From Dolomedes plantarius (lineage: Eukaryota > Arthropoda > Arachnida > Araneae > Dolomedidae): a stretch of 64,000 nt of DNA. Shown here piece after piece: positions 22,348 through 32,970 of this stretch. The position numbers were made by a program, and so were the translations under genes. The stretch spans positions 13,521,466 through 13,585,465 of the forward strand of contig OU015490.1 of assembly GCA_907164885.2 (NCBI GenBank), in the 5' to 3' direction. The first letter of the stretch is position 1; each line of letters begins with the position of its first letter. The notes under the pieces are model-generated. The model was given only the letters and a program-made list of their open reading frames with translations. It was not told where the DNA came from and did no database searches.

Positions 22348-22701
22348 GGTCAGAGATGGCGTAGTGGTAGCGTGTTGGCTTTAAGTACTTAGGGTGCTCG
22401 GATCGAATCCCGACAAGCGCCATTAACTATCTTTGTGTCTAAGCCGGATATGGGCACGTTAAATCTGTATACCGGAAAGTCCCTCTTTGTGGTCAGTGAG
22501 TGGGGAAGGTACGATCCCTCCAGATGTCCCCATTGGAGGTACTCGGTCAAAATTGAGGGGGCGCCTGACTAAGTCGGACTCAGACCCTTGTGGTGCCATT
22601 ATAAACTGGAACCGCACCCATCAGCCCGCAAGCTTATATGGACCTGGTCTGGAATACATTCCGGCCAGAGGGGCATGCGCAAGAACAGTAACAACAACAA
22701 C
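22348..22701 (+). repeat. SINE-1 copy b, most complete copy
   Basis: A-box-like TGGCGTAGTGGTAGCG at about 22357 and B-box-like GGATCGAATCCC at about 22399, correctly spaced for a tRNA-type promoter, then the shared SINE-1 body and an (AAC)n tail ending near 22701. It abuts the 3' remnant of a Tigger transposase. Confidence 0.85.
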
Positions 22702-22702
22702 T

Positions 22703-23460
22703 TTAACCTCAATTATTTCGTCTTCGCTGAGGGCTTTCCCAACTAGTAGTTCATCAATATCCTCAAATTCAAAATCCTCAAATCCATCTTCACCAACTGC
22801 GTGTGCCAAAGTAATTATAGTGGAATATTCGTTTGTATTTGGGGCCACGTAGTTTTTACTTTTGATTCATTCTGGCCAAATTGCATTACAGCATGCGTTT
22901 GAAGGGTTTCACGACAGAACAGGATTCCCCGCCAAACTGGCGATAAAGTGCCAATATGTATGTATGCATGTATGTATGTATGTATGTATGTATATATATA
23001 TGTATGTATGTATGTATGTATCGTAATCCCATCAAAAAGTGTGCCAAGGGGCACCCTATTCTGATTGAATACCAGTTTGAAGTTAACAGCCGTAATATAA
23101 ATTATGCCAAATAGCATGTGGAACTCCATTAATAAAAATCTTTACCATGCACCAGTTACTACTGTAAATGTCGTATCAATGTCTATATTGTCCAAAAGAT
23201 AGTGGAATGTTCCCTTGATAAAGTAAGTTTTAAAAGTCGCGATAACTGCCTGGTCAAGTTGTTGGATCAAGGATGTCGTATTTGGAGGCAGGAACAAATC
23301 TTGTACATCCAGGTGTTCCAGATCTGGATGACTTGGCGCATTGTCCACAATCGAACCAACTTTAAATTTTCGACATTTGTCATTCATATATCTTCTGCTT
23401 TCTTAGACAAAACATTTATAGAGCCATTCGATAAAAATTGCGGTAAAATTGCAGTTTAGG
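22703..23460 (-). pseudogene. pogo/Tigger-type DDE transposase, broken
   Basis: Minus-strand frames resemble the C-terminal two thirds of a Tigger/jerky-like DDE_1 transposase. At 23142-23440: KCFV, then IVDNAPSHPDLEHLDVQ with the second catalytic Asp, then LFLPPNTTSLIQQLDQAVIA. At about 22703-22900: an NAC-like IWPE segment and LAHAVGEDGFEDFEFEDIDE. The pieces are in different frames, with stop codons and a (TATG)n microsatellite between them. The CENP-B-like DNA-binding domain is absent. SINE-1 copy b lies against its 3' end. Confidence 0.78.
22953..23021 (+). repeat. (TATG)n / (TA)n microsatellite
   Basis: Repeated TATG with a short TA block, within the Tigger remnant. Confidence 0.95.
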
Positions 23461-24105
23461 GGTTGCTCCTTGTGTTTTAGGAGGCAATAGTGCCAACGGG
23501 CCATTGAAATTGGCGGCGATAAACATCCATCATGATATACGCGTCAAGTAATAATCACATGACAAACACATCAGAAATTTGCAGGAGTAACAACATTGGC
23601 GCCAGCGGGAGAAAACAAACTCTGCCGGCACCCTCAAGTGCAGTAAAAATGTACTTCGGGGTGCCCTCTTTTTTTCGCGCCAATAGTGCAAACGTGCCAT
23701 TTAAAATGGCGACGATAAACATCCATAAAAACAATGAAAATGCAATAAAATGCATAAATTATGAGTATTAAAATAGTAAAAAACACAGTATAGGAAAATT
23801 TTATACATAATTGCATTGTACCAAATTTTTGCATTTACAATTGCAAAAATAATTTTAAAAATTTAATTAATTTAATTTAAATAACTTAAATAATAATTCT
23901 ATGACTTTCAATTCATAGCTTGGTAGAATTTTGTAAAAATGCACTTCGGGGTGCCCCTTGTTTTTTGGTGCCAATAGTGCAAACGTGCCATTTAAGATGT
24001 CGGCGATAAACATCCATAGCGATATATCCGTCACAAAATAATCACATGACAAACACGTCAGAAATTTGCAGGAGTAACAACATTGACGCCCGCGTGAGGA
24101 AACTC
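23460..24105. repeat. Threefold repeated block beside the Tigger remnant
   Basis: A block with CTTCGGGGTGCCC, a T run, GCCAATAGTGCAAACGTGCC and GGCGATAAACATCCAT occurs around 23470-23535, 23650-23725 and 23940-24020. The first and third continue into ATCACATGACAAACAC and GAAATTTGCAGGAGTAACAA. The copies are in the same orientation. Whether this is the element's subterminal sequence or a host duplication cannot be told here. Confidence 0.7.
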
Positions 24106-24440
24106 GCACACTTGGCCACCAAATTCCGGGGACACTCTAAAGTGCAAGAACCCAAAATTGCTATTATCACCAATTATTTTTACGTTGCCCATCCGCAAAA
24201 CCGACATTTTATCGAAACCCACACCGTTTAGTGATAGCAACTTGACGGCGCAGTTGACAAGCAGGTCTTCAGCATGCGATCTTTTTCCATTTTTAACAGT
24301 ATGTGGCGCTGCGGTTTTGCTGTTTATTCAAATTAGTAGTATTCAAATGCCGCTTATGCAGATTCCCTCCTTCAAATTGGTGGTGACGTCACTTGACAAA
24401 TCTGACGTCGCGGCATGAGGAATAACCCTGAACTATCATA
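24106..24440. other. GC-richer unassigned stretch
   Basis: Less AT-rich than its surroundings, with open frames of 60-86 codons on both strands, but none has recognisable domains or clear splice sites. Confidence 0.3.
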
Positions 24441-24871
24441 TAATTGCAAGATAAAAAGAACTTTTTATATGCCATGTTTTTAAATTTTCTGTTGAATCAT
24501 ATAAACTTGACAATTCTATGTATTAATAAATACTTTTTAAAATTTCTTGATGAATTTTCCCATCAACTTGAAAGAAAATGAAGTTAATTGGAAGTTAACT
24601 TTCGTTTAACTTTTCATTCCCGTCCCGGCCGATAGATGGCTGCACCAGTCTGCAAAACAAAATTAACTGAAAATGAATTCAGGTCTACTTAAAGATGGCT
24701 AAAAGTATTAAAATAATGCATTGTCATCGTGTTCTGAGCTATTCTAAAAGTTTCAAATGTCTAGCTAGTCGGGAAGTTAGTTAAAAACCGATTGAAAGAT
24801 TTGTACCGGACAAACACACACACACACAAACGAACAAACAAATAAGAAAGCGAGTTAACAAAAACATGGTA
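24441..24871 (+). repeat. Unclassified repeat family A, copy 4
   Basis: Same orientation as copy 1, starting TAATTGCAAGATAAAAAG and ending AAAACATGGTA. Confidence 0.75.
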
Positions 24872-25860
24872 ATAAATAAGCAACCGCAGTCCACAGCAGC
24901 TCAGCCACTTCCCGTCTTTTTCACGCCTTGCTAGTGCCGGTAGTTTTCTTGGCTGCATTTTTAGCCAGTTAGAATAAGTTTTTATTATGTTATAATTACT
25001 TTAACGAGTAGTAAAAATGTAACTTTTTTTTTAATTTTGTAACAAATAAACAAGGAGTCAGATAAGTTATATGGTTCTATTTCTTATGTACCCTGTGAAT
25101 CCTCTAACGGTCCAGGCACACTATAAAGTAATAGGCATAAATATAAATAATTCCTTTATTTTCTACGTAGAGGTAGACTAACATAGACCGACGTGGGGCT
25201 TCAAATAATAACACAACAGTAGCGCAACTTGCGGTGCTAAGAAACTGAACTTTAAAGTCGTAATGAACCCTTTCAGGCAGAATATACGTTCACTAGCAAT
25301 ACCCGTAACCATCGGGCTCTGAATTAACTATGGAAATCGTGCAGCCACCTAGGCTAAATACTAATACGTGCTCTATCAGTTAAATACCGCTATCACCTTC
25401 AATCTAACTTTTCTCGACTCTTTCGTATCTCTACTAATAGCGTAACCTACTACCGTACAAATCTCCACTCTCTTCTTGGGCTTTGCCAACTCAGCGTGTG
25501 TCACTTAAATAGACCAGACACCTGCTCTGCTCCGAACTTACTTCGACTGGCCTGCACTGCGCAGCTACCAGAAATTTGCATCTGAGCAACACGCGAACCC
25601 TACAAAGTTTGTTTCCTTAAATACTAAAATTAAGTACAAAACATAGGATCCAGAGTCACCTTAGAGCGGTGACTACAGAATGGTGACTCGAGACTACTGA
25701 AAGAACTTTCTGCTGTTTAAGGGCACTATAGCGGTGGTTGCTGAGTGCGTACTTCTTTTCTGGTCCATGTGTTTCGTGTCGGCATTTGTGCATGTGCTGT
25801 TTTCATAGGTATTTAAAATTTGATACATTTTCAATTCATCTATGTTTTTGTAGATTTAAA
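24872..25860 (-). other. Possible LTR-like segment within unassigned DNA
   Basis: Between about 25094 and 25650 the minus strand has TCTATTTAAGTGACAC, a GC-richer transcribed-looking stretch and AATAAAGGAATTATT, in the order expected for an LTR promoter and poly(A) site. I could not match ends or a TSD. The rest of the interval shows nothing. Confidence 0.3.
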
Positions 25861-26078
25861 ATTTTTTACTAACATGATATATTGGTGTTTTTATATACTT
25901 TAAAACCAATTTAACTTGTTTTATCTCATATACAAACGGGTTGCCCCAATTGGTCGGCAGATCTGTACTGTCCGTCCGGCGCCCAGGCCCACAACAGTGA
26001 CATTTCACCGAACATGGGAAATTAACCTTCAGCTGCGTATACAGGAATTTCTGCGTAGCGACCTGTCTTCGGTGAATC

Positions 26079-26361
26079 ATGGGCCGATACGCGATGAGCG
26101 GAGGTGGCCGAGGTATCAAAGAGTTACCTCATTTACAAACTATGGAAATTGCGCGGGTTGCATTTCGTGCACTCCCTCTGGAAATAAACTTAACTGACAT
26201 AAACTTATGGTTTCTTCAAGTTGAATCAGGTTTTGTAATGTCAGGTATTAAGGACAAATGCACTAAATTTCATTGCATTGTGTCTGTTCTTGATATAGAA
26301 ATCCTATCATATGTTAAGGATATTATTGAAAAGCCCCTCATAGAAGACTTATACAAAATGC
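26079..26361 (+). pseudogene. Ty3/gypsy-like gag, N-terminal part
   Basis: The frame contains INLTDINLWFLQVESGFVMS, then DKCTKFHCIVSVLDIE and DIIEKPLIEDLYKML. This matches the pattern of arthropod gypsy-type Gag N-terminal domains (P-x-LWF-x-Q-[IV]-E-x-x-F, then T-x-[FY]-x-x-[IV]-V-x-x-LD). The frame stops being Gag-like exactly at a TTAA (26362-26365), where a MITE is inserted, and the downstream half resumes at 27719. No LTRs are visible, so the copy is a relic. Confidence 0.72.
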
Positions 26362-26426
26362 TTAAGGGGACAAGGGACCTTCAATCTCTAATTTTTAATT
26401 TTCAGTTATGAATTCTATATACAAAA

Positions 26427-26497
26427 CTAGCTGAAAACCCGCACTTCGCTACAGAGTACATTGAAATTAAATACAATGGTCAATGTATTCAATTAAT

Positions 26498-26549
<52 letters not shown>

Positions 26550-27086
26550 CGACGATCAATGTATAGAATTATACATAATATCTTTTATTGTATTTTAATA
26601 TTATTTTGGATAATGTCCAATCGTCTGCCGCATTAGCAAGAAAAGAAAGTTTTTTTGTCTATTTAGTTGTATGCACGTGGCGATAAATTTATTTAAAGTA
26701 CCAGAAAAAGAAATCACGTGATCAGCATTTAATAAATTAAATTCTAAAAATTAATCTTTAAAAATTCACCTAAAATCAAAAAATGGAGGTAAAGATTCGA
26801 AAAAGATCTCATTTTAAAGGAATTTTTATGATCTTTCTGGTGGTATAAATTTTATAACGCTCAATTTATTATTTTAAATGCAAACTTAAAAAAGTTACTA
26901 AAACAGCTTAAAAATTTAATTTAACAAAAATCTAAGAAGAATTTTTCAAAAATCTTTCTTAGTGCACCCCTACACTATAAGAAGAATCCCCATGCAAAAT
27001 TTCAGCCCTTTAGGTCCAGCGGTTTGGTCTGTGCATTGTATGTCAGTCAGTGAATGAGTCAGTTACGGAACTGTTTTATATATAGA
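26427..27086 (-). mobile_element. Non-autonomous Helitron, complete ends
   Basis: Read on the minus strand it begins TCTATATATAAAACAG after a host A and ends GCGGGTTTTCAGCTAG before a host T, the canonical Helitron 5'-TC...CTAG-3' between A and T. A (TA)n run lies near its 3' part (about 26498-26546). No Rep/helicase is encoded. A relative is at about 38265-38886. Confidence 0.78.
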
Positions 27087-27294
27087 TGAGAACAATCAAT
27101 ATTCTTTTTTACTACATTGATGACCCTTAGAATTCAAAATAAGGATTTTTTGGTAGAAAAATGGCTGTTTTTCAAAAAAATTTCAAAAATGCTAGCATTT
27201 TTCAAAATATTCCATGCCCATTACATATCATTTAAAAACCTTAATTTTTTTAATACATGTTTACCATTTATATATAAGCATAATAATGCATTGA

Positions 27295-27346
27295 ATTTTA
27301 TTTTGTATGAATATATAATATATAATATATTCATACAAAATAAAAT
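27295..27346. repeat. Perfect short palindrome at the centre of the TTAA MITE
   Basis: ATTTTATTTTGTATGAATAT is followed, after a short ATATA-rich centre, by its reverse complement. It marks the fold point of the palindromic MITE copy 2. Confidence 0.9.
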
Positions 27347-27718
27347 TAAGGTCATAAGAATTATTTTTTAATCTGGCTGTATTTTTTAGCGTATTTTTGC
27401 TTTATTTCATGGTTTATAAATTTGAAAAATATTTGTGGTTTCATGAAGTGATGCACAGTTTTGTGACAAACACTTCCATCAACAATCCTGAGATATTAGA
27501 AAAAAATCAAAAGAAAATGAATGCGCGTAGAGCATTTTGAAAAATTCTAGCATTTTTGAGAACTTTTTTGAGAAACAGTCCTGCTCTTCCACAAAATACA
27601 TATTTGTGATTTCTCAATGTCTTTAATGTAGTAAAAAAGAATATTAATTATTTTCATTTTGTATACAGAGTAAAATTTTAAAAATTTAAAAAAACGAGGT
27701 TGAAGGTCCCTTGTCCCT

Positions 27719-28017
27719 TTAAGGTGCGCATTATAAAACATTTTTCACAATCCGAGAGTTCGCGATTAAGAACTTTGTTACAAGAAATGCATTTGGAAGA
27801 TAAAAGACCCTATCAGCTCTTGCATGAAATGAGGTCTTTAGCTGGTAATCAAATGTCTGAGGACATTTTGAAAACGCTGTTAGCAAACTCTGTTTGTTTA
27901 CAAAGTTTTCAAAATATCGAATTAAATGGTTGTTCAAATCACCACCAATTCCAAATTAAATGGTTGGTCAAATCTCGGGTGTATAATGACGACTTAGCAG
28001 ATAGTTCTGTTCCATAA
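27719..28017 (+). pseudogene. Ty3/gypsy-like gag, C-terminal part (decayed)
   Basis: The frame resumes immediately after the right TTAA with RIIKHFSQSESSRLRTLL, then LEDKRPYQLLHEMRSLAG and SEDILKTLLANS. This is the Gag helical segment that normally follows the N-terminal part found at 26079-26361. From about residue 60 the similarity fades and the rest appears frameshifted. No zinc knuckle, protease or polymerase follows within 1 kb. Confidence 0.7.
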
Positions 28018-29196
28018 ATTAGATCGTCCAATGGCAGTTCGTTTACAAGTTCATAATGTTGCTTCGTTCAGACCAAAAATCTTCCCTATAGACGTTGATT
28101 CTTTTACATTTTTAAGGAGATCTAAAATTTTAATTTTAATTTCCAAAGAAATACCTTTCCTTTTGAACTTTAGAGTTGAAGTATTCGACATTTTTATGAA
28201 GGCGTATAAAAAAATTAAAATTTCGACAAAGATATCAGTAAATTAGAAGCTTATTCGTTTCATCTGCGTCTTTAAATTTTAATATTTCAAAATGCTGCTA
28301 TCATTATCAATATGAAAAACGTACAATATAAAAAAATGTTCCAATCTGATTGAAACTAAACACTGAATTTTATCAACAAACAAGAGGAATTCTCTAAATT
28401 GTGGTTAATGGTATAAATATTTTTCTCATTAAAATCTAAATCAAAATGGGGTTTTAGAAAGGAAATTTTTTAACCATGTTAAATAAAAAGAAATTGTGAA
28501 AAAAAGGACAGAATTGAATTAATTTTTCTACAGATCAAAATTGCAGAAAAAAGACCATGTTAACACAAACTGCAGTGTATTTTTAATGGTATTTCATGCG
28601 TTTTGGGTTTTTTTAATAATGTTTCATGCCGTCTATTGATCCAAAAGTTCAAAGCACCATAATTGAAGATAATTGATTTCAATTTCCATTGGTGCCATCT
28701 ATTGAATAAATATGGAATCTTTTGTTCAGAGCAAAAGCTATTTACAACAAAACTTTGATAACTAGACTTCACAAGACATTTGTGACTTGAAATTAAAAAA
28801 GGTGAATCTTTTTTTATTAATTTAAAGAGTATACATAAAATTAACGCATTATTAAATCTGTATTGTATGTTTCTATAAAAGCTAATCATCACATGAGGTT
28901 CTGAAAAATCAGAGCTTTTTTTTTTTTTCAAAATGTGTGTAAAAATGTACAAACCATCCATTATTATGAATTTGAACGTAAGAAACTGAAGTTAATACAC
29001 TTTCCTACTAGTTCTAAATTTAGGCAAATGTTGGAGTATTTTTGAAAGATACAAATGAAGCAAAAATGTTGCTACCGGATAAAATTATTTCGTAATGACA
29101 CGGAAGTTACAAGTCAAACTAGGTAAAAATATCAGTTCCCATTCTTAAATTGCTGATTAAATCAAATTAATTAAAATATTTAATTAAAATAATGTA
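28018..29196. other. AT-rich sequence, nothing recognised
   Basis: A 133-codon minus-strand frame (28560-28961) has no domain I recognise. No boundaries of mobile elements found. Confidence 0.4.
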
Positions 29197-29623
29197 ATAA
29201 TTACAAGATAAAAATAACTTTTTATATACCATGTTTTTAAATTTTCTGTGGAATCATATAAACTTGACAATTCTATGTATTAATAAATACTTTTTAAAAA
29301 ATTTTGATGAATTATCCCATCAACTTGAAATAAAATGAAGTTAATTGGAAGTTAACTTGCTTTTAACTTTTTGTTCCCGTCCGGGCCGATAGATGGCTGC
29401 ACCAGTCTACAAAACAAAATTAACTGAAAATTAATTCAATCTGCTGAAAGATGACTAAAAGTATTAAAAGAATGCATTGTCATAGTGTTCTGAGCTATTC
29501 TACAAGTTTCAAATGTCTAGCTAGTCGGGAAGTTAGTAAAAAATCGAATGCAAGATTTGTACCGGACAAGCACACACACAAACAAACAAACAAACAAGAA
29601 AGCGAGTTAATAAAAACATGGTA
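29197..29623 (+). repeat. Unclassified repeat family A, copy 5
   Basis: Starts TAATTACAAGATAAAAATAA and ends AAAAACATGGTA, with the family core motifs in the same order. Confidence 0.75.
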
Positions 29624-29701
29624 AAAAATAAACCCTTACTTCAGTGCAACATGGAAATCAGTTGTAATTCTTTATAACCTTTAAATTGTGGGTGACGGTT
29701 A

Positions 29702-29826
29702 CTCTATTACAGTGGTTCCCAACCTTTTTCAGTGGGAGACCCACCTTTCCTTATCGGAATATCTCCACGGTCCATCGGTCCATGGTGAAGTAAAAAACCT
29801 TATTTGTATCGTATCCCTTCCTTATG

Positions 29827-29872
<46 letters not shown>

Positions 29873-30087
29873 TTTTTGAAGATACAGATTGATTATTGAT
29901 AAATAATTTGTGTTCTGATTTCAAAATGGTTGACAAAATATAAGCACTTTGTACTTTGATAAAATATAAGCACTTTTTCTTATCTTTTCTGATGCTTTGT
30001 TCGATGGTTTCTGATAGTTTTAGTATCGAGTCGTGACCCACCTGTAACCCTTCCGCGACCCACCGGTTGGGAACCGCTGCTCTATTA
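29702..30087. mobile_element. hAT-type MITE with 8-bp TSD CTCTATTA
   Basis: The element (29710-30079, 370 bp) starts CAGTGGTTCCCAACCTTTTT and ends CGGTTGGGAACCGCTG. CTCTATTA flanks both sides (29702-29709, 30080-30087). A (TA)n(TG)n microsatellite (about 29825-29872) lies inside. No coding capacity. Confidence 0.9.
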
Positions 30088-31740
30088 TTTATATATATAT
30101 ATATATATATGAGGATTTTTTAGAGAAGTTAGAATTTAAGGGGACAAAAAGGGGGCTTTCAGAGCAGATCTGATTATTAAGGCATCAAACGTCAGTATTA
30201 TTCATATTTAATAAGACAAGTAGGTGAGAGGAGAACGCGATGAGCTATTAATAGAATTTACCAGCCTTGAAGAAATTGGAATGAAAGGACTACGTTGAAA
30301 ATTGAGGAACTCGGCTTAAAAAGTTCTCGAATAATCTAGATGCGGTTAGCGCGCGTTATTTCGATGTATCGGGAAAAGAATAAGCAGACCAGGGAATGCA
30401 ATCGATTATGGTGGACGCGTATTGAAGCGTTTCGTAAGTTTGAGATGGCCGGTTGCCATATTCCAATAGTAACTTCAAGAGGTGGTTTTAACGTTACGGA
30501 TGACAAAATAAATAATTAAACAGATAATTGTGTGATTATTGTCGATTGTGACTCGACATAGGAGTTACTTTGAATAAAATTGTTGTCGAGTGTGACTCGA
30601 CATAGGAGCTACTGTGAATGAAATTGTTAAAGTTGTAGGAGAATAAAGGATTAGATTAAGACGAGCCGCGGAAGGCTTTAGGCAGAACTATAAACGAACC
30701 TCGTAAACTATCTCTGGGCATGCTTGTCAGCGGCAAGTGAGATGAATGGTTAGAATCTGCCATTGGCATTAAATACCGACCCTTTTGTTGGCTGTTAAAA
30801 ATAACGTCAAAGTTGGCAAGTAAAATAATCATTTTCTAGAGTTAGATATTTAGTTCGACACATCAAACTAATTTGTTGCTAAATCTTGAATCTAACTTTT
30901 GTAACTAAATGTGTACTAATAAAATTTCAGCCTAAGATATTCAGAAAAGGAAGGAGGAGACATTAATATCGTCTTAATGGAATTACCCATTATCCAGTCT
31001 TAGTGCAAGTCCATTTTAAGGAAGATTCTAGCCATTTGGGCTTTTCAGCGGTGACTAAACCTGAAACTGTTAGAAAATGCTGACTGACATGCGAAATCTC
31101 GTGAGTTGGTTGCAATAGCTTGCGAGAACTATGCTGCTAAGCCCTTTCCCTTCACGTGTAATAGATCAGTGCTGAGGAAGTGTAAAAATATTCTTGTGTA
31201 TTTTCTACTTTATAAAATGTCGAACTGTGTTTTAATACAAACGAGGCTATCGCCGACGATATGTAGCGTCGCTGGTTGTTGGTATAACAAGACCATGCTC
31301 GTTACTTTCACATGCGCAACAATTACGAACTTTAAGGCACTGTGTTGCCTATTTCACTGCAATAATGCATAGAAACTGTCTTGAGCGCCTGCAATGTATA
31401 GAACCAAACGAGACCAAAAGAAACTATTGTAAGACTTTCAATTAATAAAATAAGTAACTAACTTGTGAAAAAGCATAACAGAAACACACAGCCTATTAAT
31501 ATTCATAATTAAAAATTGAAGGGTAGTTTCGAACTAATTAAGAAAATTCTTCATCAGGTCGAGGAGCCTTAGGTGTGATTATTTCTGTGGACAATTAACT
31601 CACAAATGGGAGGATTTTCATACTCTTTGGTGTAAATAGGGGACACAAGAAAAGATTCCAAAATAATGTCGAGGGAGACTTTGGAAAAAGCAGATGCATG
31701 AAAAGAGAGACGCTCGAAAGAGCTCAGGCGTTTATACTTA
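30088..31740. other. Unassigned 1.6 kb with a ~50-bp tandem duplication
   Basis: A segment containing TTGTCGA.TGTGACTCGACAT followed by AGGAG.TACT.TGAAT.AAATTGTT is repeated twice in tandem at about 30538-30627. It includes the inverted repeat GTCGAGTGTGACTCGAC. Nothing else recognised. Confidence 0.45.
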
Positions 31741-31741
31741 A

Positions 31742-31811
31742 CTAGCTGAATACCCGTTCTTCGCTACTGAGTACATTCAAATTAAATACAACGGTCAATG
31801 TATGTAAATAA
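31742..31811 (-). mobile_element. Helitron 3'-end fragment
   Basis: On the minus strand the sequence ends GAAGAACGGGTATTCAGCTAG before a host T and matches the 3' end of the Helitron at 26427. Only about 70 bp are present. Confidence 0.6.
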
Positions 31812-32513
31812 TCTCTCTATTCTAAAAAAAAAGTAACTCCTGCCGCCGCAGTCAAAAGCTTGTCCCGCTATCTCCTCCAAAACCGCTGGGGGTATGGGGT
31901 CGAGACTTATACCAATAGATGCAGAAAAATGTGGGGAACAAAGTTAGACATGTCTCATTTTCGTCGGACTTTAAGTTTTTTTTTTATTATTTTAGGTTTT
32001 GTGGGAAAATATTGACTTTTTCATCTTCAGATTACGATAACTCGCCAAAAAATGATCGTAGAATTTTGATCTTTTTACAATCTAAGACTACAGACATTTC
32101 TCTTTCAAACTAGACCTCATTTGTTTAAAAATATTTTAAAACAGACTAATATTTTCATCAAAAAATGAAACACAGTTTTTCAAGAAATATTGTCCCCTAT
32201 GTGGATGTAATATCGATGATCCTCGAGTTTTTATCTTACAAAGAAAACATTTACATCATCTGGAAGCTGAAAGCTTTCTTATTCATATAAACCTCATTTC
32301 AAGTCTATATCTTAAATTTTCGGTTTTTAATATGAATTTTAAAGCTGATAATTCAACAGTGATGAAACGCCATTCGCATTAAGGGTGACAACAGTAAATG
32401 GATGGAAGCTGTTACATTGCCCCAGAATCACCCCTATGTGATTATGGGCCCATATCTCGCTATTAACCATAACAGAGGAGCGAGCGTAACGAGCCTAGGG
32501 GAGAAGACCCTAG
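31812..32513 (+). mobile_element. Putative Helitron of a second family
   Basis: Begins TCTCTCTATTC after a host A and ends GGAGCGAGCGTAACGAGCC followed by TAGGGGAGAAGACCCTAG, with a small hairpin before CTAG. The 3' half (about 32345-32513) is shared with the minus-strand element starting at 35791. The host base after CTAG is C and not the expected T, and the 5' boundary is less secure than the 3' one. Confidence 0.5.
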
Positions 32514-32970
32514 CTTTGTAAAATTTTTATCAACTAATCTTTCGACAACCCCCCAAGCCACAAGAGGTCTCAGGGTTACTGGAAGTGAAGACTTTTCATT
32601 TTAAAACTCATCAGAGCCGAATGCTATTTTGGGTACAACTGGAGTGTCTTGTCTAGCTAGATTTAACTCCAGTTTCAAGATAAAAAGTTTTCAAGATGAC
32701 ATGCTTCAAGATGGGGAGTTACAAGTGTAACTCCAGTGACACTTCGAACATGAAGTTCATTAACAGTTTCAGTGATACTCGAGAATCGAGTTGTTTTCAG
32801 TGCTCAAGTGAGAGAAAAAAGTTTTAAGTGAATTAAGTTAAAAATTAAAATAGGTTAAAAATTAATGGGCAACAGCTTAATTTAACAGGTAAAAGATAAA
32901 AGTAGTTAGAGCTTAATAAGAGCGAATTAATTTAGCTAACCATTTAAAGCAAGCAAATAAGAAGAGGGGA
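32514..32970 (-). other. Presumed 3' flank of the LINE ORF1
   Basis: On the minus strand this follows the ORF1 stop codon. It encodes no endonuclease or reverse transcriptase. It contains locally repeated motifs (AAGATAAAAAGTTTTCAAG, CTCCAGT) and looks like 3' UTR or unrelated DNA. Confidence 0.4.

Larger units (their letters stand above)
26362..27722. mobile_element. TTAA-flanked palindromic MITE, copy 2, with nested Helitron
   Basis: The element (26366-27718) is bounded by TTAA on both sides. Ends: GGGGACAAGGGACCTTCAAT and, from the other strand, AGGGACAAGGGACCTTCAAC. It is related to copy 1 (1121-1486). A Helitron occupies 26427-27086; without it the element is about 693 bp and largely one long inverted repeat. 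The insertion splits a gag frame, which stays in phase on both sides of the TTAA. Confidence 0.85.

Noticed and set aside
22621..22852. 121-codon plus-strand frame starting in SINE-1 copy b
   Set aside because: It runs through the SINE and then antisense through the Tigger remnant; no protein domain.
25094..25650. LTR on the minus strand paired with the gag at 26.1 kb
   Set aside because: TATA and AATAAA are in LTR order but on the strand opposite to the gag, and no ends or TSD could be matched.
28560..28961. 133-codon minus-strand frame
   Set aside because: No domain or repeat structure, biased AT codons, no promoter or poly(A) context that separates it from noise.
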